Numbered from the stretch's first letter, positions 1 through 7,186 are shown. The stretch is 10,076 nucleotides of DNA from Bacillota bacterium (GCA_023406225.1 JAEXWS010000061.1:1-10076); one strand, 5' to 3'. The notes: a model not told the origin generated them from the letters alone. Made by a program: numbers and translations.

Positions 1-86
1 ATCTGGCGGCGGGGGTTTTGCTGCTGGCGGTCATGGCGATCTACGGGGTGAAGCTTCTGCGGGAGAGAAAGCGGGAGGAGGAATGA
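1..86 (+). CDS. C-terminus of a small membrane protein (partial)
   Basis: Only the last 27 codons are in the window, read from base 3 to the TGA at 84-86. They encode a hydrophobic stretch (LAAGVLLLAVMAIYGVKLL) followed by a charged tail rich in Arg, Lys and Glu. This looks like a final transmembrane helix with a short cytoplasmic end. The stop overlaps the start of the next gene as ATGA, so the two are translationally coupled. A small multi-helix membrane protein paired with a small HTH regulator is a common arrangement in Firmicutes. The family cannot be named from this fragment, and the role is unknown. Confidence 0.6.
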   Translation, partial: LAAGVLLLAVMAIYGVKLLRERKREEE

Positions 87-274
87 AGAACTTGCGGCTG
101 AAATCCGCCCGGGCGGCCATGGACCTGAGCCAGCAGGAGCTGGCGGACGCGGTGGGCGTTTCCCGCCAGACCATCAACGCCATTGAAAAGGGGGACTACA
201 ACCCCACCATCCGTCTTTGCCTGGCCATCTGCAAGGCCCTGGGAAAGACGCTGGACGAGCTGTTTTGGGAATAA
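83..274 (+). CDS. Cro/C1-type (XRE) helix-turn-helix regulator, YozG-like size
   Basis: This 63-residue protein is essentially a single HTH_3 domain that binds DNA in the cytoplasm. The signature runs from about residue 16 to 37: QQELADAVGVSRQTINAIEKG, with the recognition helix around SRQTINAIE. It continues with the usual NPTIRLCLAICKALGKTLDELF end of the fold. There is no effector or oligomerisation domain, as in the short YozG-type regulators usually found beside a small membrane protein. The ATG at 83 has GGAGGAGG just upstream (74-81) and overlaps the stop of the preceding gene, so the pair forms an operon. By family habit it probably represses its own operon, but I see no operator in the window. 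A strong terminator follows directly after the stop. Confidence 0.9.
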   Translation: MKNLRLKSARAAMDLSQQELADAVGVSRQTINAIEKGDYNPTIRLCLAICKALGKTLDELFWE

Positions 275-310
275 CAGGCCGCCGGACGTCTGTCCGGCGG
301 CCTGTTTTTT
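275..310 (+). terminator. Rho-independent terminator after the HTH regulator
   Basis: Bases 275-287 and 292-304 are exact reverse complements (13 bp, extendable by two A-T pairs) around a GTCT loop, and six T residues follow at 305-310. The stem starts one base after the stop codon of the regulator. It should separate the membrane protein/regulator unit from smc. Confidence 0.93.
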
Positions 311-319
311 GAGTTTTTC

Positions 320-348
320 TTGAAATGGACCGGGTTTTCTGCTATTGT
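320..348 (+). promoter_or_regulatory. Sigma-A type promoter for smc
   Basis: TTGAAA (320-325, 5 of 6 to the -35 consensus) is followed 17 bases later by TATTGT (343-348, 4 of 6 to the -10). TGC immediately precedes the latter (340-342), giving an extended -10 element. Transcription would begin near 355, leaving a leader of about 28 bases. A second -10-like hexamer, TATAGT at 357-362, has no matching -35. The site lies in the short AT-rich gap after the terminator, where a promoter is expected. It is a prediction by eye only. Confidence 0.65.
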
Positions 349-382
349 ATTCTAGTTATAGTATGTGGACCGAGGTGGAAAC

Positions 383-3300
383 GTGTATCTGAAAGCATTG
401 GAGATTCAGGGCTTCAAATCCTTCCCCGATAAGACCGTATTGAATTTTGGCGAGGACGTCACCGCCATCGTGGGCCCCAACGGCTCCGGCAAGTCCAATA
501 TTTCCGACGCCATCCGCTGGGTCATGGGCGAGCAGAGCGCCAAGGGCCTGCGGGGGGCGAAGATGGAGGACGTGATCTTCGGCGGCACGGAAAAGCGCGC
601 CCAGGTGGGCTTCGCCCAGGTGACGCTGGTGATCGACAACACGGAGCATATCTTCCCCGCCATGGAGGAGTCCGAGGTCTCCGTCACCCGCCGCTATTAC
701 CGCAGCGGCGACAGCGAGTATTACATCAACCGCCAGTCCGTCCGCCTCAAGGACGTGACGGAGCTGTTTCTGGACACCGGCATGGGCAAGGAGGGCTACT
801 CCATCATCGGCCAGGGCAAGATCGACGAGATCTTGTCCGCCAAGAGCGGCGAGCGCCGGGAGATCTTCGAGGAGGCGGCGGGCATTTCCAAGTTTCGCCA
901 CCGCAAGGAGGAGTCGGAGCGGAAGCTGGAGCGCACGGAGGAGAACCTGGTGCGCATCAACGACAAGATCGCGGAGCTGGAGCTTCAGGTGGAGCCCCTC
1001 CGGGACCAGGCGGAAAAGGCGAAGAAGTATCTGGTCCTCCGGGACGAGCTGCGCCTTCTGGAGATCTCCGTGTGGCTGGAAAACCTGGACGCGCTGAAGG
1101 GGAACGCCCGGAAACTGGAGGCGGACCTCCGCGCCGCCGAGGCGGCCCGGGACGAGGCCCGCGCCGCTCTGGACGGCCTTTACGCCGAGGGGGAGCGGTA
1201 CGGCGCGCGGATGCGGGAGAAGGACATGGAGGCCGAGGGCATCCGCGCCGCGGCGGCCGCGCTGGACGGCCGCGTTAAGGAAGAGGAGAGCGCGGCGGCG
1301 GTGCTGGAGAGCACCGTGGCCCACAACCAGGAGAATATCGACCGGGCCCAGGCGGAGCTGCGGGAGACGGACAGCCGCGCCGGGGGCCTGGAGCGCCAGG
1401 CGGAGGAGCAGGAGCGGCGCGTGGCGGAGATCGACGGCCGGATGGAAACGCTGAACAAAGAGCTGGACGCGCTGCTGGACCGGGCCCGGGAGGCCGCCGC
1501 CCAGGCGGGGGGCGCCCGGGAGGAGGCCGAGGCCCTGCGGGGCCGGGAGGCCATCCACACCGCCGCCGCCGCGGACGCCCGGGCCGAAAGCGCCGCCATC
1601 GCCGCCGAAAACAGCCAGATCGAGGCGCGCAAGGCCGCCGTGGAGGCGGATAAAGCCGCCGCCGGGAGCCGGCTGGCCGAGAGCGGGCGGGAGGCGGAGG
1701 AGAACCGCCGCCGCTTGGCCGACGCGCGGGACGAGGCGGACGCCGCGGCGAACATCATCGCCGGACACAGCCTGCGGATGGAGGAGCGGCGGAAAAAGGC
1801 CGCCGCCGCCGCGGAGCAGAAGGTGCAGCTCACCATGGACGCGGGGGCGCTGGACAGCCGCATCCGGCTTTTGACGGAGATGGAGAAGGAGTACGAGGGC
1901 TTTTCCAAGGCCGTGAAGCTGGTCATGCAGGCCAAAGACGGCCTGCGGGGCGTCCACGGCCCGGTGGCCAGCCTCATGAGGACGGAGGAGCAGTACACCG
2001 TCGCCATCGAGACGGCTTTGGGCGGCGGGCTGCAAAACATCGTGGTGGACCGGGAGGAGGACGCCAAGTCCGCCATCAACTATCTGAAAAAGCGGGACGG
2101 GGGCCGGGCCACCTTCCTGCCCCTCACCGCCATCCGGGGCGAGGAGCTGCGGGAGCGGGGCGTGGAGCAGGAGTTCGGCTTTGTGGGCCTGGGGTCCCGT
2201 CTGGTGCGCTTTGAGGAGCGGTACGCGGGCATCTTCCAAAACCTCCTGGGCCGGACGGTGGTGGTGGAGGATTTGGACTGCGGCATCGCCATGGCCCGGA
2301 AGTACCGCAACGCCTTCCGCATCGTCACCCTGGATGGCCAGGTCATCAACCGGGGCGGCTCCATGACCGGCGGCTCCGCCTCCCGCAGCGCGGGCGTTCT
2401 GAGCCGCGCGGCGGAGCTGGAAAAGCTCGGCGGCCGCGCCGCCGCCATGCACGAGAAGCTGGAGCGGGCCAAGGAGGCCGAGGAGAGCGCGAACCGGGAG
2501 CTGGCCGCCTCCCGCTACGAGTTGGAGACGGCGGAGAACCAGCGCCGCCGGGCCGAGGACGAGGTGCTGCGGCTGGAGGGCGCGAAAAACCACTTGGACA
2601 TCCTCCTGCGTTCCCTGCGGGAGAACCTGGAAAACCTGGACGGGGAGTTTGCCGAACTGAACGGCCGCCTGGAGGACAATGCCCGGCGCGCCGCCGAGGC
2701 CGAGGCCCTGTCGGCGGAGGAGGAGCGGCAGGCGGCGGCGTGCCGGGAGCAGGCGGAGGCCGCTCTCTCCGGCCAGTCCGAGCTGCTGGCCCGGTCCGGC
2801 GAGATCACCGAGGAGATCACCGGGCGCAAGAGCGCCCTGGCGGCTCTGGCCGCCGAGCGGGAATCCACCGTCAGCCGCGCCGGGGACCTCAGGCGGCTGT
2901 GCGCGGACCTCACGGGGGACCGGGCGCAGAAGGAGGAGATGGTCCTTCTCTATGAAAGGAACATCGCGTCCGCCCAGGCCGAGATCGCCCGGCGCAGAGA
3001 GACGCTGGCGGAGCTGGAGGACCAGGCCCGGGCTTTTCGGGAGCGTTTGGCGGCGCTGAACGAGGAGAAGATCGCCCTGGAGGCCGAGCGCACCGCCAAG
3101 AACCGGGCGGGCCAGGAGATGAACGAGCAGCTTTTGAACCTGGAGCGGGCCGCCTCCAGGCTGGAGCAGAAGATGGCCACCTCCGCCATGGAGGAAAAGC
3201 AGATTTTGGACCGGCTTTGGGAACACTATGAGCTGAGCCACTCCGACGCCACGGCCCAGCGCATCGAGCTGGAGAGCGTGCCCAAGGCCGCCCGCCGCAT

Positions 3301-3949
3301 CGGAGAGCTGAAGCGGGACATCTCCGCCCTGGGCACCCCCAACATCGGCGCCATCGAGGAGTTCGACCGGGTGAACGGCCGGTATACCTACCTCTCCGAA
3401 CAGCGCAACGACGTGGAAAAGGCCAAGGAGGAGCTCTCCGGCATCATCGAGGAGATCACGAACCAGATGACCCTTATCTTCGCAGAGCAGTTCAAGCTGC
3501 TCTCCGAGAGCTTCCAGACGACCTTCGTGGAGCTGTTCGGCGGCGGCACGGCCCGGCTGGAGCTGGAGGACGAGAGCGATATCCTGGGCTGCGGCATCGA
3601 GATCAAGGCCCAGCCCCCCGGCAAGACCCTCAAGACCATCTCCCTGCTCTCCGGCGGCGAGAAGGCCTTTGTGGCCATCGCGCTGTACTTCTCCATTTTG
3701 AAGGTCCATCCCACGCCGTTTTGCGTCATGGACGAGATCGAGGCGGCGCTGGACGACGCCAACGTTACCCGCTACGCCCGCTATATGCGGCGTCTGGCGG
3801 GGAAAACGCAGTTCATCGTCATCACCCACCGCCGGGGCACCATGGAGGAGGCCGACGTGCTCTACGGCATCACCATGCAGGAGCAGGGCGTGAGCAAGAT
3901 CCTGACGATCAACATGAACGATCTGGCCAAGGAGCTGAAGATCAAATAA
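383..3949 (+). CDS. smc: Chromosome partition ATPase SMC
   Basis: SMC forms the core of bacterial condensin with ScpA and ScpB. It organises and segregates the chromosome by ATP-driven loop extrusion on the nucleoid. I start it at GTG 383 because that gives the family's standard MYLKALEIQGFKSF opening, with GAGGTG at 372-377 as binding site. An in-frame GTG at 365 would add six unrelated residues. The product is 1188 aa, the usual length. Visible parts: Walker A GPNGSGKS (31-38), arginine finger R57, Q-loop Q144 in IIGQGKIDEIL, long Ala/Glu/Arg-rich coiled-coil arms (about 165-515 and 675-1020), hinge from GVHGP (523) to GGSMTGG (658-664), ABC signature LSGGEKA (1089-1095) and Walker B FCVMDE with catalytic E1118. 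All catalytic elements are intact. In many Firmicutes rnc lies upstream; here a terminated regulator unit does. ftsY follows, as is typical. Confidence 0.98.
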   Translation: MYLKALEIQGFKSFPDKTVLNFGEDVTAIVGPNGSGKSNISDAIRWVMGEQSAKGLRGAKMEDVIFGGTEKRAQVGFAQVTLVIDNTEHIFPAMEESEVSVTRRYYRSGDSEYYINRQSVRLKDVTELFLDTGMGKEGYSIIGQGKIDEILSAKSGERREIFEEAAGISKFRHRKEESERKLERTEENLVRINDKIAELELQVEPLRDQAEKAKKYLVLRDELRLLEISVWLENLDALKGNARKLEADLRAAEAARDEARAALDGLYAEGERYGARMREKDMEAEGIRAAAAALDGRVKEEESAAAVLESTVAHNQENIDRAQAELRETDSRAGGLERQAEEQERRVAEIDGRMETLNKELDALLDRAREAAAQAGGAREEAEALRGREAIHTAAAADARAESAAIAAENSQIEARKAAVEADKAAAGSRLAESGREAEENRRRLADARDEADAAANIIAGHSLRMEERRKKAAAAAEQKVQLTMDAGALDSRIRLLTEMEKEYEGFSKAVKLVMQAKDGLRGVHGPVASLMRTEEQYTVAIETALGGGLQNIVVDREEDAKSAINYLKKRDGGRATFLPLTAIRGEELRERGVEQEFGFVGLGSRLVRFEERYAGIFQNLLGRTVVVEDLDCGIAMARKYRNAFRIVTLDGQVINRGGSMTGGSASRSAGVLSRAAELEKLGGRAAAMHEKLERAKEAEESANRELAASRYELETAENQRRRAEDEVLRLEGAKNHLDILLRSLRENLENLDGEFAELNGRLEDNARRAAEAEALSAEEERQAAACREQAEAALSGQSELLARSGEITEEITGRKSALAALAAERESTVSRAGDLRRLCADLTGDRAQKEEMVLLYERNIASAQAEIARRRETLAELEDQARAFRERLAALNEEKIALEAERTAKNRAGQEMNEQLLNLERAASRLEQKMATSAMEEKQILDRLWEHYELSHSDATAQRIELESVPKAARRIGELKRDISALGTPNIGAIEEFDRVNGRYTYLSEQRNDVEKAKEELSGIIEEITNQMTLIFAEQFKLLSESFQTTFVELFGGGTARLELEDESDILGCGIEIKAQPPGKTLKTISLLSGGEKAFVAIALYFSILKVHPTPFCVMDEIEAALDDANVTRYARYMRRLAGKTQFIVITHRRGTMEEADVLYGITMQEQGVSKILTINMNDLAKELKIK

Positions 3950-3974
3950 TAAAGAGGGGGCCCCCCTTTCGATT

Positions 3975-4122
3975 CCCCCTCGCCAGTGACGCCCGTCACT
4001 GGTGGACGCCGCCCCGGCGGCTTGGGCCGGGGAATGTTCGGCGGGTGCATGCCCTGCCGGACATGATTTGATTTTCTTCTTCTGCCGGAGGCAAAAGAAC
4101 TGGGGGAACCGAAGGCTCCCCT
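3975..4122. repeat. Cluster of five hairpins in the smc-ftsY gap (possible dispersed intergenic repeat or structured RNA)
   Basis: The 234-base gap (3950-4183) holds five adjacent inverted repeats. (1) CCAGTGAC 3983-3990 pairs with GTCACTGG 3995-4002, extended by G-T and C-G pairs. (2) CCCCGGC 4012-4018 pairs with GCCGGGG 4026-4032. (3) 4034-4045 pairs with 4053-4064, 12 pairs with two G-T wobbles around a TGCATGC loop. (4) 4077-4086 pairs with 4090-4099, one mismatch. (5) 4102-4110 pairs with 4114-4122, one mismatch and one G-T. None is followed by a T-run, so they do not look like ordinary terminators. The one-sided deviations (G-T in 1, 3 and 5; A-C in 4 and 5) leave the active strand unclear. 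No convincing ORF lies here. It resembles palindromic repeats scattered between genes in high-GC clostridia, but copy number cannot be checked from one window. Confidence 0.55.
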
Positions 4123-4183
4123 TAGTCCTCCCAACGCCTGCGGGCGGGGCGCTCTATTTCTATCTTAATTTGGAGGAAGCGCA

Positions 4184-5056
4184 ATGGGCTTTTTCGACAA
4201 ACTGAAAAAAATCACCACCAACCTCTTCTCCGGCTTCACAGAGGCCGACGAGGCCTTCTTTGAGGAGCTGGAGGGGACGCTGATCCTGGCGGACCTGGGC
4301 GTGGCCACCGCCCTGGAGGCGGTGGAGCGGCTCCGGGAGCGGGTCCGGAAGGAAAAGCTCCGGGACCAGGAGGAGGTCCGCGCCGCCCTCCGGGAGATAT
4401 TGGCGGAGATGATCTCCGTCGGCAGCGCCGGGCTGGACCTCTCCACGGCCCCCAGCGTGGTGCTGTTCATCGGCGTGAACGGCGTGGGCAAGACAACCTC
4501 CATCGGCAAGCTTGCTTACGCGCTGAGAGCCGAGGGGCGGCGGGTCCTCCTCTGCGCGGCGGACACCTTCCGGGCCGCCGCCGCCGACCAGCTCCAGATC
4601 TGGGCGGAGCGGGCGGGCTGCGAGCTCATCCGCCAGAAGGAGGGGGCGGACCCCGGCGCGGTGCTGTTCGACGCGCTCCAGGCCGCCAGGGCCCGGGGCG
4701 CGGACGTGGTGCTGTGCGACACGGCGGGCCGTCTGCACAACAAGTCCAATCTCATGGCGGAGCTTTCCAAGCTCTCCAAGATCATCGACCGGGAGTGCCC
4801 CGGCGCGGCCCGGGAGACCCTGCTGGTGCTGGACGCCACCACCGGGCAGAACGGCCTTGTCCAGGCCAAGCAGTTTCAGGAGGCGGCGGGCCTCACGGGC
4901 ATCGTGCTGACCAAGCTGGACGGCACCGCCAAGGGCGGCATCGCGGTGGCCATCGCCCGGGAGCTGGGCGTGCCCGTGAAGTACGCCGGCGTGGGCGAGG
5001 GCATCGACGATCTGAAGCCCTTCGACGCGGGGGAATATGTCGAGGCGATCATTTAA
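4184..5056 (+). CDS. ftsY: Signal recognition particle receptor FtsY
   Basis: FtsY is the membrane-associated SRP GTPase. It docks the ribosome-Ffh complex at the translocon so that membrane proteins are inserted co-translationally. The 290-residue product begins MGFFDKLKK, a short amphipathic lipid-binding helix. It lacks the long acidic A domain of enterobacterial FtsY, as is usual in Gram-positives. An N domain of helices (about 15-85) precedes the NG GTPase core: G1 GVNGVGKTT (97-105), insertion-box entry DTFRAAA (127-133), G3 DTAGR (179-183), G4 TKLDG (243-247) and the closing GVGEGIDDL (269-277). The C-terminus stops just after FDAGEYVEAII, as expected. The ATG has GGAGG at 4172-4176 with a 7-base gap. 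smc upstream is the common Firmicute neighbour. No separate promoter is convincing, so it is probably co-transcribed with smc. Confidence 0.98.
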   Translation: MGFFDKLKKITTNLFSGFTEADEAFFEELEGTLILADLGVATALEAVERLRERVRKEKLRDQEEVRAALREILAEMISVGSAGLDLSTAPSVVLFIGVNGVGKTTSIGKLAYALRAEGRRVLLCAADTFRAAAADQLQIWAERAGCELIRQKEGADPGAVLFDALQAARARGADVVLCDTAGRLHNKSNLMAELSKLSKIIDRECPGAARETLLVLDATTGQNGLVQAKQFQEAAGLTGIVLTKLDGTAKGGIAVAIARELGVPVKYAGVGEGIDDLKPFDAGEYVEAII

Positions 5057-5093
5057 AATGGAGACGGGTCTCCGTCCCGGGAGGAGAGGGAAC

Positions 5094-5159
5094 ATGCGCG
5101 CCATGCTTGAACGCGGGGGACCGTCCGCCGCAGAAACGGACAGGGGGTGGACCGCGTGA
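5094..5159 (+). promoter_or_regulatory. 21-codon upstream ORF coupled to the CAT-like gene (possible leader peptide)
   Basis: An ATG at 5094 preceded by a strong GGGAGGAGAGGG (5079-5090) opens a 21-codon frame, beginning MRAMLERGG and ending GWTA. Its TGA (5157-5159) overlaps the GTG start at 5156 as GTGA. Ribosomes ending here would sit on the start of the acyltransferase. A 5-bp stem (GTCCG 5123-5127 with CGGAC 5137-5141) lies just before the downstream binding site AGGGGGTG (5142-5149). Translated leader ORFs are known to control several Gram-positive cat resistance genes by ribosome stalling. Whether this ORF does so is inference; it may instead be a fortuitous frame or the remnant of a longer N-terminus. 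Confidence 0.3.
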
Positions 5160-5773
5160 GAGAGGTCGATCCGATGGACACCGGCCGGGCGGCGAGCTGG
5201 GCCCTCTATGCGGACGCGCCGATGCCGATGGTCACCATCTTCCGGACGATCGACATCACGGAGCTCATGCGGCGCAAGGCGGAGGGCTACCGGCTGAACA
5301 TGCTTTTGTGCCACTGCGCCGCCCTGGCGGCGGACAGCATGCCGGAATTCCGTCTGCTGCCGGTGGGAAAGCGCATGGTCCAGTACGACCGGATCGGAGT
5401 GAGCGTCATCGTCGCCAATCGTGGCGGCGGCATCAATTCCTGCGACATCCCCTTTTCCGCCGGGCTGGACGCGTTTAACCGCGCGTATCTGGAGCTGACC
5501 GAAAAGGTGCGCCGGGAATGCGCGGACCATGAGATCGCGGACCATATGATCCTGGGGACGTCCAACCTGGCCCGGTATGAGATCGACGGCGCGGTAAACA
5601 TGTATTCCGGCGTCTTCAACAATCCGTTTTTGATCTGGGGGAAATACCGCGCGGAGCGGGAACGGACCCTTCTCCAGGTGTCGTTCCAGTTCCACCACGT
5701 CCAGATGGACGGAAGGGAAGCCTGCGAATTTCTGGAGCGGTTTCAAAGGGCCGCCGGGGAGACCGGCGCGTGA
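5156..5773 (+). CDS. Chloramphenicol-acetyltransferase-like acyltransferase
   Basis: The protein belongs to the CAT / 2-oxoacid dehydrogenase acyltransferase fold, trimeric enzymes that move an acyl group from a CoA or lipoyl thioester to a hydroxyl. From GTG 5156 it is 205 aa, close to the 210-220 of classical CATs. The catalytic motif HHVQMDG is near the C-terminus (second His at 181, Asp at 185), equivalent to His195 and Asp199 of CAT III. The family's PEFRL block and the NPFLIWGKY strand before the motif are also present. GTG 5156 has AGGGGGTG at 5142-5149 and overlaps the upstream ORF stop; GTG 5147 and ATG 5174 are alternatives. The gene interrupts an otherwise housekeeping run. By hand count about 20 of its last 103 codons end in A or T, against about 7 of the last 105 in ftsY, which suggests separate acquisition. 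The substrate is unknown; chloramphenicol resistance is not implied, since many CAT-like proteins lack it. Confidence 0.85.
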   Translation: MREVDPMDTGRAASWALYADAPMPMVTIFRTIDITELMRRKAEGYRLNMLLCHCAALAADSMPEFRLLPVGKRMVQYDRIGVSVIVANRGGGINSCDIPFSAGLDAFNRAYLELTEKVRRECADHEIADHMILGTSNLARYEIDGAVNMYSGVFNNPFLIWGKYRAERERTLLQVSFQFHHVQMDGREACEFLERFQRAAGETGA

Positions 5774-5814
5774 GCGGGAAGGCCCCGATTTTATCGATGA
5801 AGAGGAAACGACTT

Positions 5815-6531
5815 ATGACCAGACAGGACGGACGGGCGCACGACGAGCTGCGCCCCATCCAAATCACCACCGATTTCGTGAAATTCGCCGAGGGAAGCTG
5901 CCTCATCGCGTGCGGGGACACCAAGGTCCTCTGCTGCGCCAGCGTCGAGGACCGCACCCCGCCCCATGTGCCGGAGGGCTGCGGCTGGGTGACGGCGGAG
6001 TATTCCATGCTGCCCCGGGCCAACCGGGAGCGCAGCAGGCGGGACGTTTCGAAGCTAAAGCTCTCTCCCCGCAGCGCGGAGATCCAGCGGCTGGTGGGCC
6101 GGTCCCTCCGCTCCGCCGTGGACCTTCAAAAGCTGGGGGAGCGCACCATCACCGTGGACTGCGACGTGCTCCAGGGGGACGGCGGCACCCGGACCGCCTC
6201 CGTCACCGGGGGCTTCATCGCCCTCAGCCTGGCCTGCAGAAAGCTGGTGGCGGACGGCGCGCTGGGGGCAAGCCCCATCCGGCACTTCGTCACCGGCGTC
6301 AGCGCGGGCATCGTGGACGAGACGGCGCTTCTGGACCTCTGCTACGCCGAGGACAGCCATGCCCAGGTGGATTTGAACTGCGTGATGAACGAACTGGGGG
6401 AGATCATCGAGCTCCAGGGCACCGGCGAGGGCCGGGCCTTTACCCAGGCGGAGCAGCAGGAGCTGGTGCGGCTGTGCGCCAAGGGCTGCCGGGAGCTGCT
6501 GGACTTGCAGAGAAAGACCCTTGCAACATAA
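5815..6531 (+). CDS. rph: Ribonuclease PH
   Basis: RNase PH is a phosphorolytic 3'-5' exoribonuclease, working as a ring-shaped hexamer, that trims tRNA precursor 3' ends and helps degrade structured RNA. The ATG at 5815 gives 238 aa, the usual length, starting TRQDGRAHDELRPI. AGAGGA at 5801-5806 is its binding site. The in-frame GTG 5770 and ATG 5797 are poorer, since family proteins do not carry that extension. Conserved residues fall at the expected numbers: R86, the GGTRTAS phosphate site with T125 and R126, and the metal-binding D180 and D186 in EDSHAQVD. DCDVLQGDGGTRTAS is nearly the textbook motif. One oddity is proline at position 85 just before R86, where Gly is usual (SGR or GGR). 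It is followed by rdgB, a common pairing, with 37 bases between. Confidence 0.97.
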   Translation: MTRQDGRAHDELRPIQITTDFVKFAEGSCLIACGDTKVLCCASVEDRTPPHVPEGCGWVTAEYSMLPRANRERSRRDVSKLKLSPRSAEIQRLVGRSLRSAVDLQKLGERTITVDCDVLQGDGGTRTASVTGGFIALSLACRKLVADGALGASPIRHFVTGVSAGIVDETALLDLCYAEDSHAQVDLNCVMNELGEIIELQGTGEGRAFTQAEQQELVRLCAKGCRELLDLQRKTLAT

Positions 6532-6532
6532 C

Positions 6533-6551
6533 GGCGGGCCTGGACCCCGCC
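6533..6551 (+). other. Short hairpin between rph and rdgB
   Basis: GGCGGG (6533-6538) and CCCGCC (6546-6551) form a 6-bp GC stem with a 7-base loop, starting one base after the rph stop and ending four bases before the rdgB binding site GAGGAGG (6555-6561). There is no T-run, so it is not a terminator. It could modulate ribosome access to rdgB or be chance in GC-rich DNA. Confidence 0.3.
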
Positions 6552-6568
6552 TGAGAGGAGGAGCGTGT

Positions 6569-7159
6569 ATGAAGTTCGTGCTTGCCACCCACAATCCCGG
6601 AAAGCTGAGGGAGATGGGCGACATCCTGGCCCAATACGGCGTGGAGGTGGCCGGTCCGGCGGACCTGGGGATCGCCGTGGAGGTGGAGGAGACCGGAACC
6701 ACGTTTGCGGAAAACGCCATGCTGAAGGCCAAAGCCATCTGCGCGGCGGCGGGCCTGCCCGCCATCGCGGACGATTCCGGCCTCTGCGTGGACGCCCTCA
6801 ACGGCGGCCCCGGCGTCTATTCCGCCCGGTACGGCGGCGGAGAGCTGGACGACAAGGGGCGCTGCACCCTGCTTTTGAACAGCATGCGGGGCCAGACCAC
6901 CCGGGCGGCCCACTTCGCCTGCGCCATCGCCTGCGCCTTTCCGAACGGAGACGAGCTGACGGCGGAGGGCCGCTGCGACGGCGCCGTGGCCTTCGCCCCC
7001 ATGGGGGAGGGCGGCTTCGGCTACGACCCGGTGTTCTTCTACCCGCCTCTGGCAAAGACCTTCGGCCAGATGACGGCGGAGGAGAAGCGCGCCGTCTCCC
7101 ACCGGGGCAGGGCCCTGGCGGATTTTGCGGAGAAACTTGCAACTTATCTGCGGAGATAA
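6569..7159 (+). CDS. rdgB: Non-canonical purine NTP pyrophosphatase (ITP/XTP/dITP), RdgB/HAM1 family
   Basis: The enzyme hydrolyses dITP, ITP and XTP to the monophosphate plus pyrophosphate, keeping deaminated purines out of DNA and RNA. The ATG at 6569 follows GAGGAGG at 6555-6561 with a 7-base gap and gives 196 aa, a typical length. It opens with the family's KFVLATHNPGKLREM nucleotide-binding strand and loop. It continues with TFAENAMLKAKA (about 45-56), the catalytic ADDSGL (67-72, D68 and D69), GVYSARYGG (82-90), GGFGYDPVFF (148-157) and the base-recognition SHRGRAL (177-183). All active-site residues I would expect are present. It sits between rph and yhbY in what reads as one operon. 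The rph-rdgB linkage is frequent in Firmicutes and other phyla. Confidence 0.97.
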   Translation: MKFVLATHNPGKLREMGDILAQYGVEVAGPADLGIAVEVEETGTTFAENAMLKAKAICAAAGLPAIADDSGLCVDALNGGPGVYSARYGGGELDDKGRCTLLLNSMRGQTTRAAHFACAIACAFPNGDELTAEGRCDGAVAFAPMGEGGFGYDPVFFYPPLAKTFGQMTAEEKRAVSHRGRALADFAEKLATYLRR

Positions 7160-7186
7160 ACGTCTATCAGAAAAAAAGGAGCGGAC

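Noticed and set aside
356..3829. A 1157-residue antisense open frame across smc
   Set aside because: It is the complement of an in-frame GC-rich coding sequence. Strong G/C third-position use removes antisense stops, and the translation has no recognisable domain and is Leu/Gly/Arg/His-rich as expected for a shadow. The plus strand encodes an intact SMC.
3951..3969. The quasi-palindrome AAAGAGGGGGCCCCCCTTT after smc as a terminator
   Set aside because: The stem has almost no loop, one mismatch, and is followed by CGATTCC rather than a T-run. Termination here is not supported.
4002..4205. A 67-codon plus-strand ORF in the smc-ftsY gap running into ftsY
   Set aside because: It has no convincing ribosome binding site, overlaps ftsY out of frame, and its sequence is explained by the hairpin cluster. 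It looks like a spurious frame through intergenic repeat DNA.
5060..5073. GGAGAC/GTCTCC inverted repeat after ftsY as a terminator
   Set aside because: It is only 6 bp with a 2-base loop and no T-run, so it is probably chance.
5156..5773. Calling the acyltransferase a chloramphenicol resistance gene (cat)
   Set aside because: The catalytic motif matches the fold, but many CAT-like proteins in clostridia have no known drug activity, and the sequence alone does not show the drug-binding pocket.
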